Source of the DNA: Mycolicibacterium sp. P9-64
GTDB taxonomy: Bacteria; Actinomycetota; Actinomycetes; Mycobacteriales; Mycobacteriaceae
Assembly (NCBI RefSeq): GCF_008329605.1
Contig: NZ_NPKO01000001.1
Location: 186,001 to 250,000, forward strand
Length of the DNA stretch: 64,000 nt
Reading direction: 5' to 3'
The notes beneath the pieces are model-generated. The model ran no database searches and was not told the DNA's origin. It saw only the letters and a program-made list of their open reading frames with translations. Made by a program: the position numbers and the translations under genes. Position 1 is the first letter of the stretch. Every line of letters begins with the position of its first letter. Below are positions 8,590-16,609 of the stretch, piece after piece.

Positions 8590-9308
8590 CCCGGACCCAT
8601 CCGGTAACCGACGCCGCGCACGGTGGCGACGTACTTCGGCAGAGCAGGGTCGTCGCCGAGCTTGCGTCGGAGGTGTCCGACGTGGACGTCGACGATGTTG
8701 TCGCTGCCCACCCACGTGTCGCCCCACACCGATTCGAGCAGCTGCCGTCGACTGAGCACAGCGCCCGGGCGCGACGACAAGGCGGCGAGGACGTCGAACT
8801 CCGTGCGGGTCAACATGATCGGTGCACCGCCTAGGTCGACTTCCCTGCCGTCGACGTTGATGCGCAGGGCGCCGAACTCGCGGGGCGGGCTCGACTGGTA
8901 GCCGGGCGCCGAGCCTTGCGCGGGTGTACGGCGCGGTCGGCGAAGCACCGTGCGGACCCTGGCCACCAGCTCGCGGGGGCTGAACGGTTTCGTGACGTAG
9001 TCGTCGGCGCCGACGGAGAGGCCGACGATGGTGTCCACCTCGGTGTCTCGCGCGGTCAACATGATGACGTAGGCGTCGGAGAACACCCGGAGTTGTCGAC
9101 ACACCTCGATGCCGTCGACGCCGGGCAGTCCGATGTCGAGGATGACGATGTCGGGGTCGACTTCGCGGGCTAGGGCGAGGGCGCCGTGACCGTCGTGGGC
9201 GAGGTGGACTTCGAATGACTCGCGCTTGAGGTAGCTCGCGATCACGTCGGCCAACGGCGCTTCGTCGTCGACCACCAACGCCCGCAGTTCGGGTGCGGCA
9301 TCATCCAT
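8586..9308 (-). CDS. OmpR/PhoB-family response regulator
   Basis: The receiver domain (residues 9-122) has the acidic pair DD at 14-15, the phosphoacceptor Asp58 (VILDIGLPG) and the conserved Lys in TKPFSP. A winged-helix DNA-binding domain follows (about 145-238), with LTRTEFDVLAALSSRPG and VDVHVGHLRRKLG, ending YVATVRGVGYRMGPG. It is transcribed ahead of the kinase with a four-base overlap. It is divergent from the small secreted protein gene at 9464, which together with the DUF417 gene may be among its targets; that is inference from layout only. Confidence 0.92.
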   Translation of the reverse strand: MDDAAPELRALVVDDEAPLADVIASYLKRESFEVHLAHDGHGALALAREVDPDIVILDIGLPGVDGIEVCRQLRVFSDAYVIMLTARDTEVDTIVGLSVGADDYVTKPFSPRELVARVRTVLRRPRRTPAQGSAPGYQSSPPREFGALRINVDGREVDLGGAPIMLTRTEFDVLAALSSRPGAVLSRRQLLESVWGDTWVGSDNIVDVHVGHLRRKLGDDPALPKYVATVRGVGYRMGPG

Positions 9309-9463
9309 GAATCCATAGTGCCCCGGATCGAAGCACTGCCCCGTTGGCGCCGTGATTCTTTATCGAAACTTCAAAGAAGCAACAGCAGAAGTCCGTTCTC
9401 CGTGGTCAGGCTCATTGGTGTCCAAGAAAAGAACTTGGCAACACGTCACCAAGGAGTGCCGAG

Positions 9464-9739
9464 ATGAAGAAGATCAGATTCGCCGTCGCAGCTGCAACGG
9501 CCTTCAGCGCCCTGGCGCTGGGATTGGCAGGTACCGCGGCGGCGGCTCCTACGGGCGGTGGCAACGCCGCCGACGCCGTCGAGGAGCTGCAAGCTCAGGG
9601 CTACGGCGTGCAGATCAACGGCAGCGTGACGGATGTGTTGACAGCCTGTGCAACGACCGGCGTCCACGGCGTCCCCTCCGCGGGCTCGCGGTCGTTCACG
9701 ACCGTCTACGTGGACGTCCTTTGCCCCGATGACCACTAG
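9464..9739 (+). CDS. Small secreted Cys-paired protein (paralogue family copy 1)
   Basis: The 91-aa product has a clear Sec signal peptide (MKKIRFAVAAATAFSALALG...AAAAP, cleavage near residue 28). The mature domain is about 63 residues and contains LQAQGYGVQING, one central Cys in LTACATTG and a C-terminal FTTVYVDVLCP. The two Cys are placed to form one disulfide. Two paralogues with the same pattern lie at 54886 and 55307. A good AAGGAG site precedes the ATG. The gene overlaps the DUF417 gene by 11 bases. Small secreted proteins with this layout are common in mycobacteria but have no known function. Confidence 0.85.
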   Translation: MKKIRFAVAAATAFSALALGLAGTAAAAPTGGGNAADAVEELQAQGYGVQINGSVTDVLTACATTGVHGVPSAGSRSFTTVYVDVLCPDDH

Positions 9740-10235
9740 TACCGACAGAGTGGCCAGTACCGACAGAGTGGCCGCACTGCTGATGCGGGTCGGCCAGGTG
9801 GTCGCCCGTTACGGCTTGGTCGTCGTCTTGGCCTGGATCGGGTTCGGCAAGTACGTGAAGATGGAATCGCGCGTGCTGATCGAGCACAGCCCGTTGATGA
9901 GCTGGATCTACGACTTCCTCAGCGTCACCGCGGTTGCCCGCGCGTTGGGCACGATGGAAATCGTTGCGGCGGTTCTCATTGCGCTGCGCCCGCTGTGGCC
10001 GCGAGTATCGGCGGTCGGGAGCGCGCTGGCCGTTGTGCTGTTCGTGGGGACGTTGAGCTTCTTGTTCAGCACACCTGGGGTGGTGGCGGCCCATGCGGCG
10101 GGGCTGCCGGTGTTGTCGGCCCAGCCTGGCCAGTTCCTTCTCAAGGACCTCGTGCTGATCGGCGTGGCGATCTGGACGTGGGGCGAAGCGCTTCGCGGCA
10201 ACGCGCCGTCGGAGGTTCTACGAACCGGCGTTTGA
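9729..10235 (+). CDS. DUF417 (YkgB-like) integral membrane protein, copy 1
   Basis: The ATG at 9729 lies inside the end of the secreted-protein gene, so the two are co-translated. The 168-aa product has four predicted membrane segments. It shows the DUF417 pattern: GLVVVLAWIGFGKY, then PLMSWIYDFLS, EIVAAVLIALRP, LFVGTLSFLFSTPGV, and near the end FLLKDLVLIGVAIWTWGEAL. A DUF417 paralogue is found at 55715 beside two paralogues of the secreted partner. Family function is not established. The last 18 bases overlap the convergent CoA-transferase gene. Confidence 0.85.
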   Translation: MTTSTDRVASTDRVAALLMRVGQVVARYGLVVVLAWIGFGKYVKMESRVLIEHSPLMSWIYDFLSVTAVARALGTMEIVAAVLIALRPLWPRVSAVGSALAVVLFVGTLSFLFSTPGVVAAHAAGLPVLSAQPGQFLLKDLVLIGVAIWTWGEALRGNAPSEVLRTGV

Positions 10236-11339
10236 CTCGACTGGCAGAGGAGGGGGAGCACTGCGATAGGTGGGCGGTGTGGCGCTCATGGTGATGGGGT
10301 TGCGCGTGAGCCGAGCGACGCTGCCATCTTCGCGCGGCACCGTGATCGTCGGCTGCAAGCCGAGCGAGTCGGCGAAGGCAAACGCACCGGCAATGTCGTT
10401 CACCTGCCCGGCGGGCACGCCCACCTCCGACAGCGACGAGACCCATTCGCTCGCGGATCGGCCGGCGAGTGCAGTAACGAGCACTTCCCGCAAGGCATCT
10501 CGGTTCTCGACACGCAACGCGTTCGTGGCGAACCGCGGATCAAGGTCAAGGCCGACGACAGTGCACAGTGAGGCAAATTGCTTGTCGTTGCCGACCGCGA
10601 GCACGAGGTCGCCTTGCCCCGTCGGGTACAGCTCGTAGGGTGCGATCGACGGGTGGGCGTTGCCGAGACGGCCTCCGATGGCCCCCGCCAGGGTGTAGGC
10701 GCTGCCTTGGTTGACCAGCGCGGCCAGCAGGCAGGACAGGAGGTCGACCTCGACGATCTGGCCCTCGCCGGTGCGCTCGCGGTGACGCAAGGCCGCGAGG
10801 ATGCCAACCGCGGCAAAGAGCCCGGTAATGACGTCGACGAGTGCGACGCCGGCCTTCTGCGGTTCTCCGTCGGGAGTGCCGGTGATCGACATCAGTCCGC
10901 CTACGGCCTGGACAAGAAGGTCATAGCCGGGAAGCGCGGCACCCTCGCCTGCGCCGAAGCCGGTGATCGAACAATAGACGAGGCCCTCATTGGACTGGCG
11001 CAGCGTGGCGTAGTCGAGGCCAAGCTTCTGCATGACCCCTGGGCGGAAGTTCTCGACCACCACATCCGCCGTAGATGCCAGTTGGCGCGCACGGGCTGCT
11101 CCTGCCGGCGTCGTGAGGTCGATCGCCTCCGCGGTCTTGTTGCGGTTGACGGATTGGAAGTAGGTGGCTTCGCCGCGTTCGTCGTACGGAGGCCCCCAGG
11201 CTCGGGTGTCGTCCCCAATGTTCGGGCGTTCGATCTTGATCACCTCGGCACCGAGATCGGCGAGCACCATGGTGGCCAAGGGGCCGGCGAGCACGCGGGA
11301 AAAATCCAGGATCTTGATGTCCTCGAGAGCAGTCGCCAC
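10218..11339 (-). CDS. CaiB/BaiF family III CoA-transferase
   Basis: The 373-aa protein starts at GTG 11339 with the family's typical N-terminus (LEDIKILDFSRVLAGPLATM, then LADLGAEVIKIERP). It also shows NRNKTAEAIDL, VVVENFRPGVMQKLGLDY and GYDLLVQAVGGLMSITG, which carries the catalytic-region Asp. Family members move CoA between an acyl-CoA and a free acid without a covalent acetyl-type intermediate. The length is normal for a single-domain member. It is monocistronic and divergent from the gamma-glutamyl operon at 11456, with 116 bases between. The acid substrate is unknown. Confidence 0.88.
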   Translation of the reverse strand: MATALEDIKILDFSRVLAGPLATMVLADLGAEVIKIERPNIGDDTRAWGPPYDERGEATYFQSVNRNKTAEAIDLTTPAGAARARQLASTADVVVENFRPGVMQKLGLDYATLRQSNEGLVYCSITGFGAGEGAALPGYDLLVQAVGGLMSITGTPDGEPQKAGVALVDVITGLFAAVGILAALRHRERTGEGQIVEVDLLSCLLAALVNQGSAYTLAGAIGGRLGNAHPSIAPYELYPTGQGDLVLAVGNDKQFASLCTVVGLDLDPRFATNALRVENRDALREVLVTALAGRSASEWVSSLSEVGVPAGQVNDIAGAFAFADSLGLQPTITVPREDGSVARLTRNPITMSATPPTYRSAPPPLPVESNAGS

Positions 11340-11455
11340 GTCGTGGAGCCTAGATCGTCAGCACGTCGCCGCAGCGTTCACTGTCCGCTTCGGTGAGGGG
11401 TCACCGTCGTCGCGGACTATTGACGAACCCCTTCATTGGTTCTAATCTCGGTCCA

Positions 11456-12232
11456 ATGGCCCACAGCTTGGATGGGGACGGCGCGCCACCCGTCATCGGA
11501 CTCACCGGACGCACGCAACCGGCGGGGCCGTTGGCCATTCCCGTGGTCCGCGACGCCCTCGTCGAGACGTTCTTCGTCGACTACGCCTCGGCCGTGGTGC
11601 GCGCAGGCGGCCTGCCCTGGCTGCTCAGCATGGAGTGCGACCCCGTCGCGGTCGTCTCCAGAATCGACGGTCTCCTCCTCTCGGGCGGAGCCGACGTCGA
11701 CCCCCGCCGATACGGCGCAACGCCAGGACCCCACGCCACCGAAATCGACCCGCTGCGCGACGAATTCGAGCTGGCCGTACTCGATGCCGCGTGGATGCGG
11801 GGCATCCCGGTGCTCGGTATCTGCCGCGGAATTCAGCTCATCAACGTCAACCGCGGCGGCACGCTCGTCGAGCACCTGCCCGCAGGCTCGGGCGAGTCCC
11901 ACAGCTTTCTCGGCTACCCCCGCAATCACCGCGTGCACGCCGTCGATCTCCGCGAGGGCTCGGTACCGCACGCCCTATACGGCGCGCGCACCCACGTCAA
12001 CAGCCTGCACCACCAGGCCGTCGCCGAGGTCGGCACCGGACTCGCCGTCACCGGCCGCGCGCCAGACGGCGTCGTCGAATCCATCGAGGCCCTCGACGAG
12101 CCGATCGTCGGCGTGCAGTGGCACCCCGAGATGCTCGGCGGAACCGACCCGCTGTTCGGCTGGTTGGTCGACAGCGCACGACAGAGCACCAGCACGACCA
12201 ACAGAAAGCAGGAAGATGTCGTCATCGCATGA
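11456..12232 (+). CDS. Class I glutamine amidotransferase-like gamma-glutamyl hydrolase (C26, PuuD-like)
   Basis: The 258-aa protein has the C26 fold markers: an LLLSGGADVDPRRYG segment, the nucleophile Cys in VLGICRGIQLIN, and the His/Glu of the triad in VGVQWHPEM. Its closest known role is hydrolysis of a gamma-glutamyl bond, as PuuD does in polyamine breakdown. ATG 11456 starts MAHSLDGDGAPPVIGLTGRT. It is the first gene of an operon with an SDR, a glutamine-synthetase-like ligase and an aldehyde dehydrogenase. This supports removal of glutamate from an oxidised gamma-glutamyl product as the last step. Confidence 0.87.
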   Translation: MAHSLDGDGAPPVIGLTGRTQPAGPLAIPVVRDALVETFFVDYASAVVRAGGLPWLLSMECDPVAVVSRIDGLLLSGGADVDPRRYGATPGPHATEIDPLRDEFELAVLDAAWMRGIPVLGICRGIQLINVNRGGTLVEHLPAGSGESHSFLGYPRNHRVHAVDLREGSVPHALYGARTHVNSLHHQAVAEVGTGLAVTGRAPDGVVESIEALDEPIVGVQWHPEMLGGTDPLFGWLVDSARQSTSTTNRKQEDVVIA

Positions 12233-12986
12233 GAACCGGGTCGCGTTCATCACCGGTGCAGGTTCGGGAATCGGGCGCGCGATCGCCGAGCGTCTCGCCT
12301 CCCACGGCACCAAGGTGGCGTGCGTCGACGTAGACCACGTCCGCGCGAAGGAAACCGCAGACGCCATAGCGGATTCCGGCGGTACGGCACTCGCGCTCGC
12401 CGCCGACGTCCGCGACAGAGAGGCCGTCGGTGCCGCACTGGAAGCCACCGCCACCGAGTGGCAACGGTTCGACTACCTGGTGAACAACGCAGGGTTGATC
12501 ACCATGTCGTCGCTGGAGGACCTCACCGACGAGGAATGGGATCTGGTGCTCGACGTCAACCTCAAGGGCGTCTTCGTCACCAGTCAGCTGTCGGTGCCGT
12601 ACTTCCGCAAGGCCGGCCAGGGCGCGGTGGTCAACCTGTCCACGGTCGAGGCCGACGTCGTGGTGTCCTCGCAAGGTTTCGCCCAGGTGCACTACAACGC
12701 CTCCAAGGGTGGGGTGAAGATGCTGACGAAGGCGCTGGCCGTCGAATTGTCCCGCTACAACGTTCGGGTCAACGCCATCGCGCCAGGACCGGTGCCCACC
12801 AACTTCCTGCCCGGCGTGGACCTGAACAGTCCCGAGGTCATGGAGGTGATGAACTCCCGGGTACTGGTGAAACGCCTTGGCAGGCCCGAGGACATGGCAG
12901 CAGCCGTATCCTTCCTGCTCTCCGACGACGCCTCCTACATCACCGGTGTGCAGCTTCCCGTCGACGGAGGATGGTTGGCACGATGA
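12216..12986 (+). CDS. Short-chain dehydrogenase/reductase
   Basis: The 256-aa protein is a classical SDR: a TGAGSGIG nucleotide-binding motif, NNAG, the active-site Tyr/Lys in YNASKGG, and the substrate-loop PGPVPTN. Its start (MSSSHENRV) lies inside the 3' end of the hydrolase gene, and its stop overlaps the ligase start by four bases. In this operon it takes the place that an amine oxidase holds in the polyamine pathway, so I infer oxidation of an alcohol group on a gamma-glutamylated substrate. The exact substrate is unproven. Confidence 0.88.
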   Translation: MSSSHENRVAFITGAGSGIGRAIAERLASHGTKVACVDVDHVRAKETADAIADSGGTALALAADVRDREAVGAALEATATEWQRFDYLVNNAGLITMSSLEDLTDEEWDLVLDVNLKGVFVTSQLSVPYFRKAGQGAVVNLSTVEADVVVSSQGFAQVHYNASKGGVKMLTKALAVELSRYNVRVNAIAPGPVPTNFLPGVDLNSPEVMEVMNSRVLVKRLGRPEDMAAAVSFLLSDDASYITGVQLPVDGGWLAR

Positions 12987-14338
12987 CTGCCATGCTGGAA
13001 GTCTCGGAATTACGCGCCGCAGGAATCGAGACGGTGATCGTCGCCGGTGTCGACATGTACGGCAAGCTGTTCGGCAAGCGCATGCCGGTGAGGTCGTTCG
13101 AACGCGTCGTCGGAGAAGGCCTGCACGTCTGCACGTGCGTCTACGCATGGGATTTCGACCAGGACCTGGAGGCGCTGAAGGTCGAATTCGCCGGCGCGCA
13201 CACCGGCTGGCAGGACTTCCGGTTGCGCCCCGACCTTGCGACGTTGCGCCGTGCTGCCTGGCTGGAGGCCACGGCGATATGTCTTGCCGACTCGGTCGAC
13301 GAGGATTCCGGGGAGCCGCTGCCGGTGGCGCCGCGCACCATTCTGCGGCGGCAGGTGCAGGCGCTCAACGCCCAGCAGCTCAACGCCTACACCGCAACCG
13401 AGTTGGAGTTCCACCTCTACCGCGGTACACCGGATGAACTGCGGCGCAGCGGTTATCGCGACCTCGAACCGACCACGCTGGCACGGTCCGACTACGCCAT
13501 CGGTGCTGGCAACGCGATGGAGCCGTTCTTCAGGCAAGTCCGAAATGCTCTGGAGGAGAGCGACATCGCGGTCGAGGTGGCCCAGGCCGAATACGGGCTC
13601 GGGCAGTGGGAGATCAACCTCGAGTACGCCGAGGCGATCGAGACCGCCGACCGCCACGTGCTCTTCAAGAGTGCGGTCTCCGACCTGGCCCGCGCCAACG
13701 GGATGACCGCGACCTTCATGCCGCGGCCGCTCTCCGACGGGATGGGCTCCTCCTGCCACGTCCACGCCTCGGTGCGTGGCGACGACGGCAGTACTCCCTT
13801 CTACGACGCGGATGCCGATCGCACTGCCAGCGCGCCTCTGCGCCACGCGGTGGCCGGGGTACTGGACCGGGTGTCGGATCTGATGCTGTTCTACGCCCCC
13901 ACCGTCAACGCCATGCGCCGCATCATCAGCCACGACTTCGCAGGCAATGGCTTGACGTGGGGCTTCGACAACCGCACCACGACATGCCGATTGATCACCG
14001 GCGGGCCCGACGCCAATCGGCTGGAGATGCGCCTGCCCGGCGCCGACGTCAACCCCTACCTGGCATCGGCAGCAGTGCTGGCCAGCTTGCGCGACGGCAT
14101 GGGCCGCCGGATCGATCCCGGTCCAGCGTGCACGGGTGATGGCTACTCCGAACCGCACGGAGAGTTGCCGATCACCCTCGGCGACGCAGCGGCGACCCTT
14201 GAGCAGAGTCTCTTCGCCGCAACCACTTTCGACAAAGAGGTGGTCGGACACTACGCTGCCGTCGCGCGCAACGAGTGGCTGCAGTTCCTGCGGGCCACCA
14301 GCGACTGGGACCGCGACCGTTACTTCGAGACGATCTGA
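12983..14338 (+). CDS. Glutamine synthetase-like gamma-glutamyl-amine ligase (PuuA/GlnA4-type)
   Basis: The 451-aa protein belongs to the glutamine synthetase family. It contains the metal-binding TELEFHLY, AEYGLGQWEINLEY, the catalytic-core GMGSSCHVHASV and the late NRLEMRLPGADVNPYLASAA segment. It diverges from canonical GlnA around the adenylylation region, and its context is catabolic. Known relatives, PuuA and Streptomyces GlnA4, attach glutamate to amines at ATP cost. It overlaps the SDR stop (ATGA) and is followed after five bases by the aldehyde dehydrogenase. I infer it activates an amine or amino alcohol for breakdown. Confidence 0.9.
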   Translation: MTAMLEVSELRAAGIETVIVAGVDMYGKLFGKRMPVRSFERVVGEGLHVCTCVYAWDFDQDLEALKVEFAGAHTGWQDFRLRPDLATLRRAAWLEATAICLADSVDEDSGEPLPVAPRTILRRQVQALNAQQLNAYTATELEFHLYRGTPDELRRSGYRDLEPTTLARSDYAIGAGNAMEPFFRQVRNALEESDIAVEVAQAEYGLGQWEINLEYAEAIETADRHVLFKSAVSDLARANGMTATFMPRPLSDGMGSSCHVHASVRGDDGSTPFYDADADRTASAPLRHAVAGVLDRVSDLMLFYAPTVNAMRRIISHDFAGNGLTWGFDNRTTTCRLITGGPDANRLEMRLPGADVNPYLASAAVLASLRDGMGRRIDPGPACTGDGYSEPHGELPITLGDAAATLEQSLFAATTFDKEVVGHYAAVARNEWLQFLRATSDWDRDRYFETI

Positions 14339-14343
14339 CGATC

Positions 14344-15819
14344 GTGACGACCAACACCATCGAACTTGCGCCGCAACGGGATCTGATCGGCGGCGCGTGG
14401 TCCGCACCGGAAGACGACCTCGGTGCAGACCTGACCGACCCCAACACCTCAGCACCGCTGCAACGCCAGCGCCAGACCGCCGCCGCGGACGTCGACCGTG
14501 CCATCGGCAACGCCGCCGCCGTGCACGCCGCAGGCACGTGGCGCAACACCTCGACGCACCAGCGGTCGGCTGTGCTGAACCGCATCGCCGATCTGCTCGA
14601 CGAGGCCGTCGCGGACGTCGCTCGATACGATGCGATCAACACCGGTGTCGTCGAATCGGTCACCATGCTCTTCGCCCAAGGACTTTCGGGGGCACTGCGC
14701 TCGGCCGCGGAGTTCTTGGAGGCCGATCCTGGCGACCACGACGCAGGCGACACCGACCGACCAGTCCGCCTTCGTTACCTGCCGTGGGGGCCCGTGGCGG
14801 TGATTGCACCGTGGAACGCGCCGAGCTTCATCGTCGCCAAGAAGACCGCCTTTGCACTGGCCGCCGGAGCGCCCGTCATCGCGAAACCGTCGAACTGGGC
14901 GCCGACGAGCACGGCGCTGGTGGCAGGCGCCATCCAGCAGGCCCTAGCGGAAGCGGGGTTGCCGCCGACGGTCTTCCAGTTGGTGCACGGTGCCCGCGAC
15001 GTGGGCCAGCAATTGGCCACTGACCCACGGATCCGCGCCCTGTCGTTCACCGGTGGCCGCACCGCGGGCGTGGCCGTCGCACGCGCCGCCGCCACGGATT
15101 GCAAGGCATTGCAACTCGAACTCGGCAGCAACAACCCCGCGGTCGTGCGTTCCGACGCGGACGTCGACGCCACGGCCGACGCGCTCGTCGCGGGTTTCAC
15201 CAAACTCAATGGGCAGTGGTGTGAGAGCCCGGGCAGCGTGATCGTGGTAGGTGCCCTGAAGGAGGCCCTCATGGACGCCCTTCTCGACCGATTGCGCGGT
15301 ATCCGATTGGGGCACAGCCTCGATCCGGAATCGCAGATGGGTCCGCAGGCGCACAGCAGTCAGTACCAACACGTCTGCGACGCGGTGGCCAGGCTGGTCG
15401 CCGGCGGCGGTGTGCTGCACAGCGTCACCGACCTGCCCGATCTGCCAGGGTTCTTTCACCCGCCCGTGGTGGTGGACGGCGCCCCTCCGGAACTGACGGC
15501 CGACGAGATCTTCGGGCCGGTGCTGACGGTGCACCGGGCTGCCGACGACGCCGAGGCGCTGGCATTGGCCAACGGCCGCAACACCGGGCTCGCGGGGTAC
15601 GTCTTCAGCGCCGACGTCGACGGCGCGATGGCGCTCGGCGCCGAATTGAACTGCGGCGAGGTCAAGGTCAACGGCACCAGCGTGCTCGATCTGGTGCCGC
15701 AATCCACGCAGGGGTTCTGGGGTGCCAGCGGTGTCGGTGCACACGGCGACGCCGAACTGCTGCGGTTCTTTCGCGGCGCCCGCATCGTCGGTGTCGACCG
15801 GCCAGGGCTGCCGATATAG
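14344..15819 (+). CDS. NAD(P)-dependent aldehyde dehydrogenase of the gamma-glutamyl pathway
   Basis: GTG 14344 follows the ligase stop by five bases (VTTNTIELAPQRDLIGGAW). The 491-aa protein has the family motifs: PWGPVAVIAPWNAP, SFTGG, the general-base Glu in LELGSNNP and the catalytic Cys in NGQWCESPG. A FGPVL motif lies near the C-terminus. SNN replaces the usual GGK after the Glu, and QWCESPG is an unusual Cys context, so it is a divergent subfamily. In this operon it should oxidise the aldehyde made by the SDR to the acid before the C26 hydrolase releases glutamate. Confidence 0.9.
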   Translation: MTTNTIELAPQRDLIGGAWSAPEDDLGADLTDPNTSAPLQRQRQTAAADVDRAIGNAAAVHAAGTWRNTSTHQRSAVLNRIADLLDEAVADVARYDAINTGVVESVTMLFAQGLSGALRSAAEFLEADPGDHDAGDTDRPVRLRYLPWGPVAVIAPWNAPSFIVAKKTAFALAAGAPVIAKPSNWAPTSTALVAGAIQQALAEAGLPPTVFQLVHGARDVGQQLATDPRIRALSFTGGRTAGVAVARAAATDCKALQLELGSNNPAVVRSDADVDATADALVAGFTKLNGQWCESPGSVIVVGALKEALMDALLDRLRGIRLGHSLDPESQMGPQAHSSQYQHVCDAVARLVAGGGVLHSVTDLPDLPGFFHPPVVVDGAPPELTADEIFGPVLTVHRAADDAEALALANGRNTGLAGYVFSADVDGAMALGAELNCGEVKVNGTSVLDLVPQSTQGFWGASGVGAHGDAELLRFFRGARIVGVDRPGLPI

Positions 15820-15888
15820 CGCAGCTCGCGTGTGTTGGGCGGGGGCTCGTGGCCTCGGGACATGCCGAAACGTTCTATGTTGTTACCT

Positions 15889-16602
15889 ATGGAGCAAATT
15901 GATCTCGCGACGCCGACCATCAGCGCCGACATCGCTGGTCGGCTCCGCGCACTGATTCACGCGGGCGACCTTGGCCCGGGCGACCGGTTGCCACCCGAGC
16001 GTGAACTCGCCAGGCAGATGGGGGTGGGTCGCGTCAGCGTCCGCGAGGCATTGCGGACGCTTCAGGCCAACGGCTACGTCGAGGTTCGGCGCGGCGCCAC
16101 GGGCGGCGCGTTCGTGACGCAGCTGGATCGGCCCTACCGCGACTGGCTCGCCAGCATGCGCAGTAGTGAACGTGAGATCAACGACATCCTCGACTTGCGC
16201 ATCGGCCTGGAGACACAAGCGGCAAGGTTGGCCGCCGGTCGACGGACTGACGAGGATCTGTTGGCGATGTCGGAGGCGATCGAGGCGATGTCGAGCTCGG
16301 ATTCGCGGATGACGTTCCGCAACACCGATGCTCGCTTCCACGGGGCGCTCGCGCAGGCAGCATGCAATCAGCGACTGGAGGCGGCCGTCGCCAGCGCCCG
16401 AGGCGAGATGTTCTCTCCCCTGGATTCGCTGGCGTTCACCGAAGTCGTCGAGTCCAGTAGGGCAGCGCATTCCGCCATCTACGAGGCGGTGCGGGACGGT
16501 GACGCCGAGCAGGCTGCCCGCGCCATGGTGGCCCACCTCGAACAGACTCGCGAGGAACTTCAGCAGCTGATCTTCGGTGTCGACGCGAAGGACGCCCGTT
16601 GA
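15889..16602 (+). CDS. GntR-family (FadR/FCD) regulator of the gamma-glutamyl operon
   Basis: The 237-aa protein starts MEQIDLATPTISADIAGRLR and has a GntR winged helix (GDRLPPERELARQMGVGRVSVREALRTLQANGYVEVRRG). A C-terminal all-helical FCD ligand domain follows (DLRIGLETQAARLAA, FHGALAQAACN, HSAIYEAVRDGDAEQAARAMVAHL). It lies 69 bases after the aldehyde dehydrogenase and is only seven bases from the end of the convergent permease gene. It is a strong candidate regulator of both, sensing the substrate or a gamma-glutamyl intermediate. Confidence 0.88.
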   Translation: MEQIDLATPTISADIAGRLRALIHAGDLGPGDRLPPERELARQMGVGRVSVREALRTLQANGYVEVRRGATGGAFVTQLDRPYRDWLASMRSSEREINDILDLRIGLETQAARLAAGRRTDEDLLAMSEAIEAMSSSDSRMTFRNTDARFHGALAQAACNQRLEAAVASARGEMFSPLDSLAFTEVVESSRAAHSAIYEAVRDGDAEQAARAMVAHLEQTREELQQLIFGVDAKDAR

Positions 16603-16609
16603 CCTGACG

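Noticed and set aside
8590..9102. Extension of the histidine kinase frame upstream of 8589
   Set aside because: It overlaps the response regulator and is Arg/Pro-rich. The ATGA junction gives a better start.
13010..14455. Long open frame on the minus strand antisense to the GS-like ligase
   Set aside because: It mirrors the codon pattern of the real plus-strand gene in GC-rich DNA and shows no family motif.
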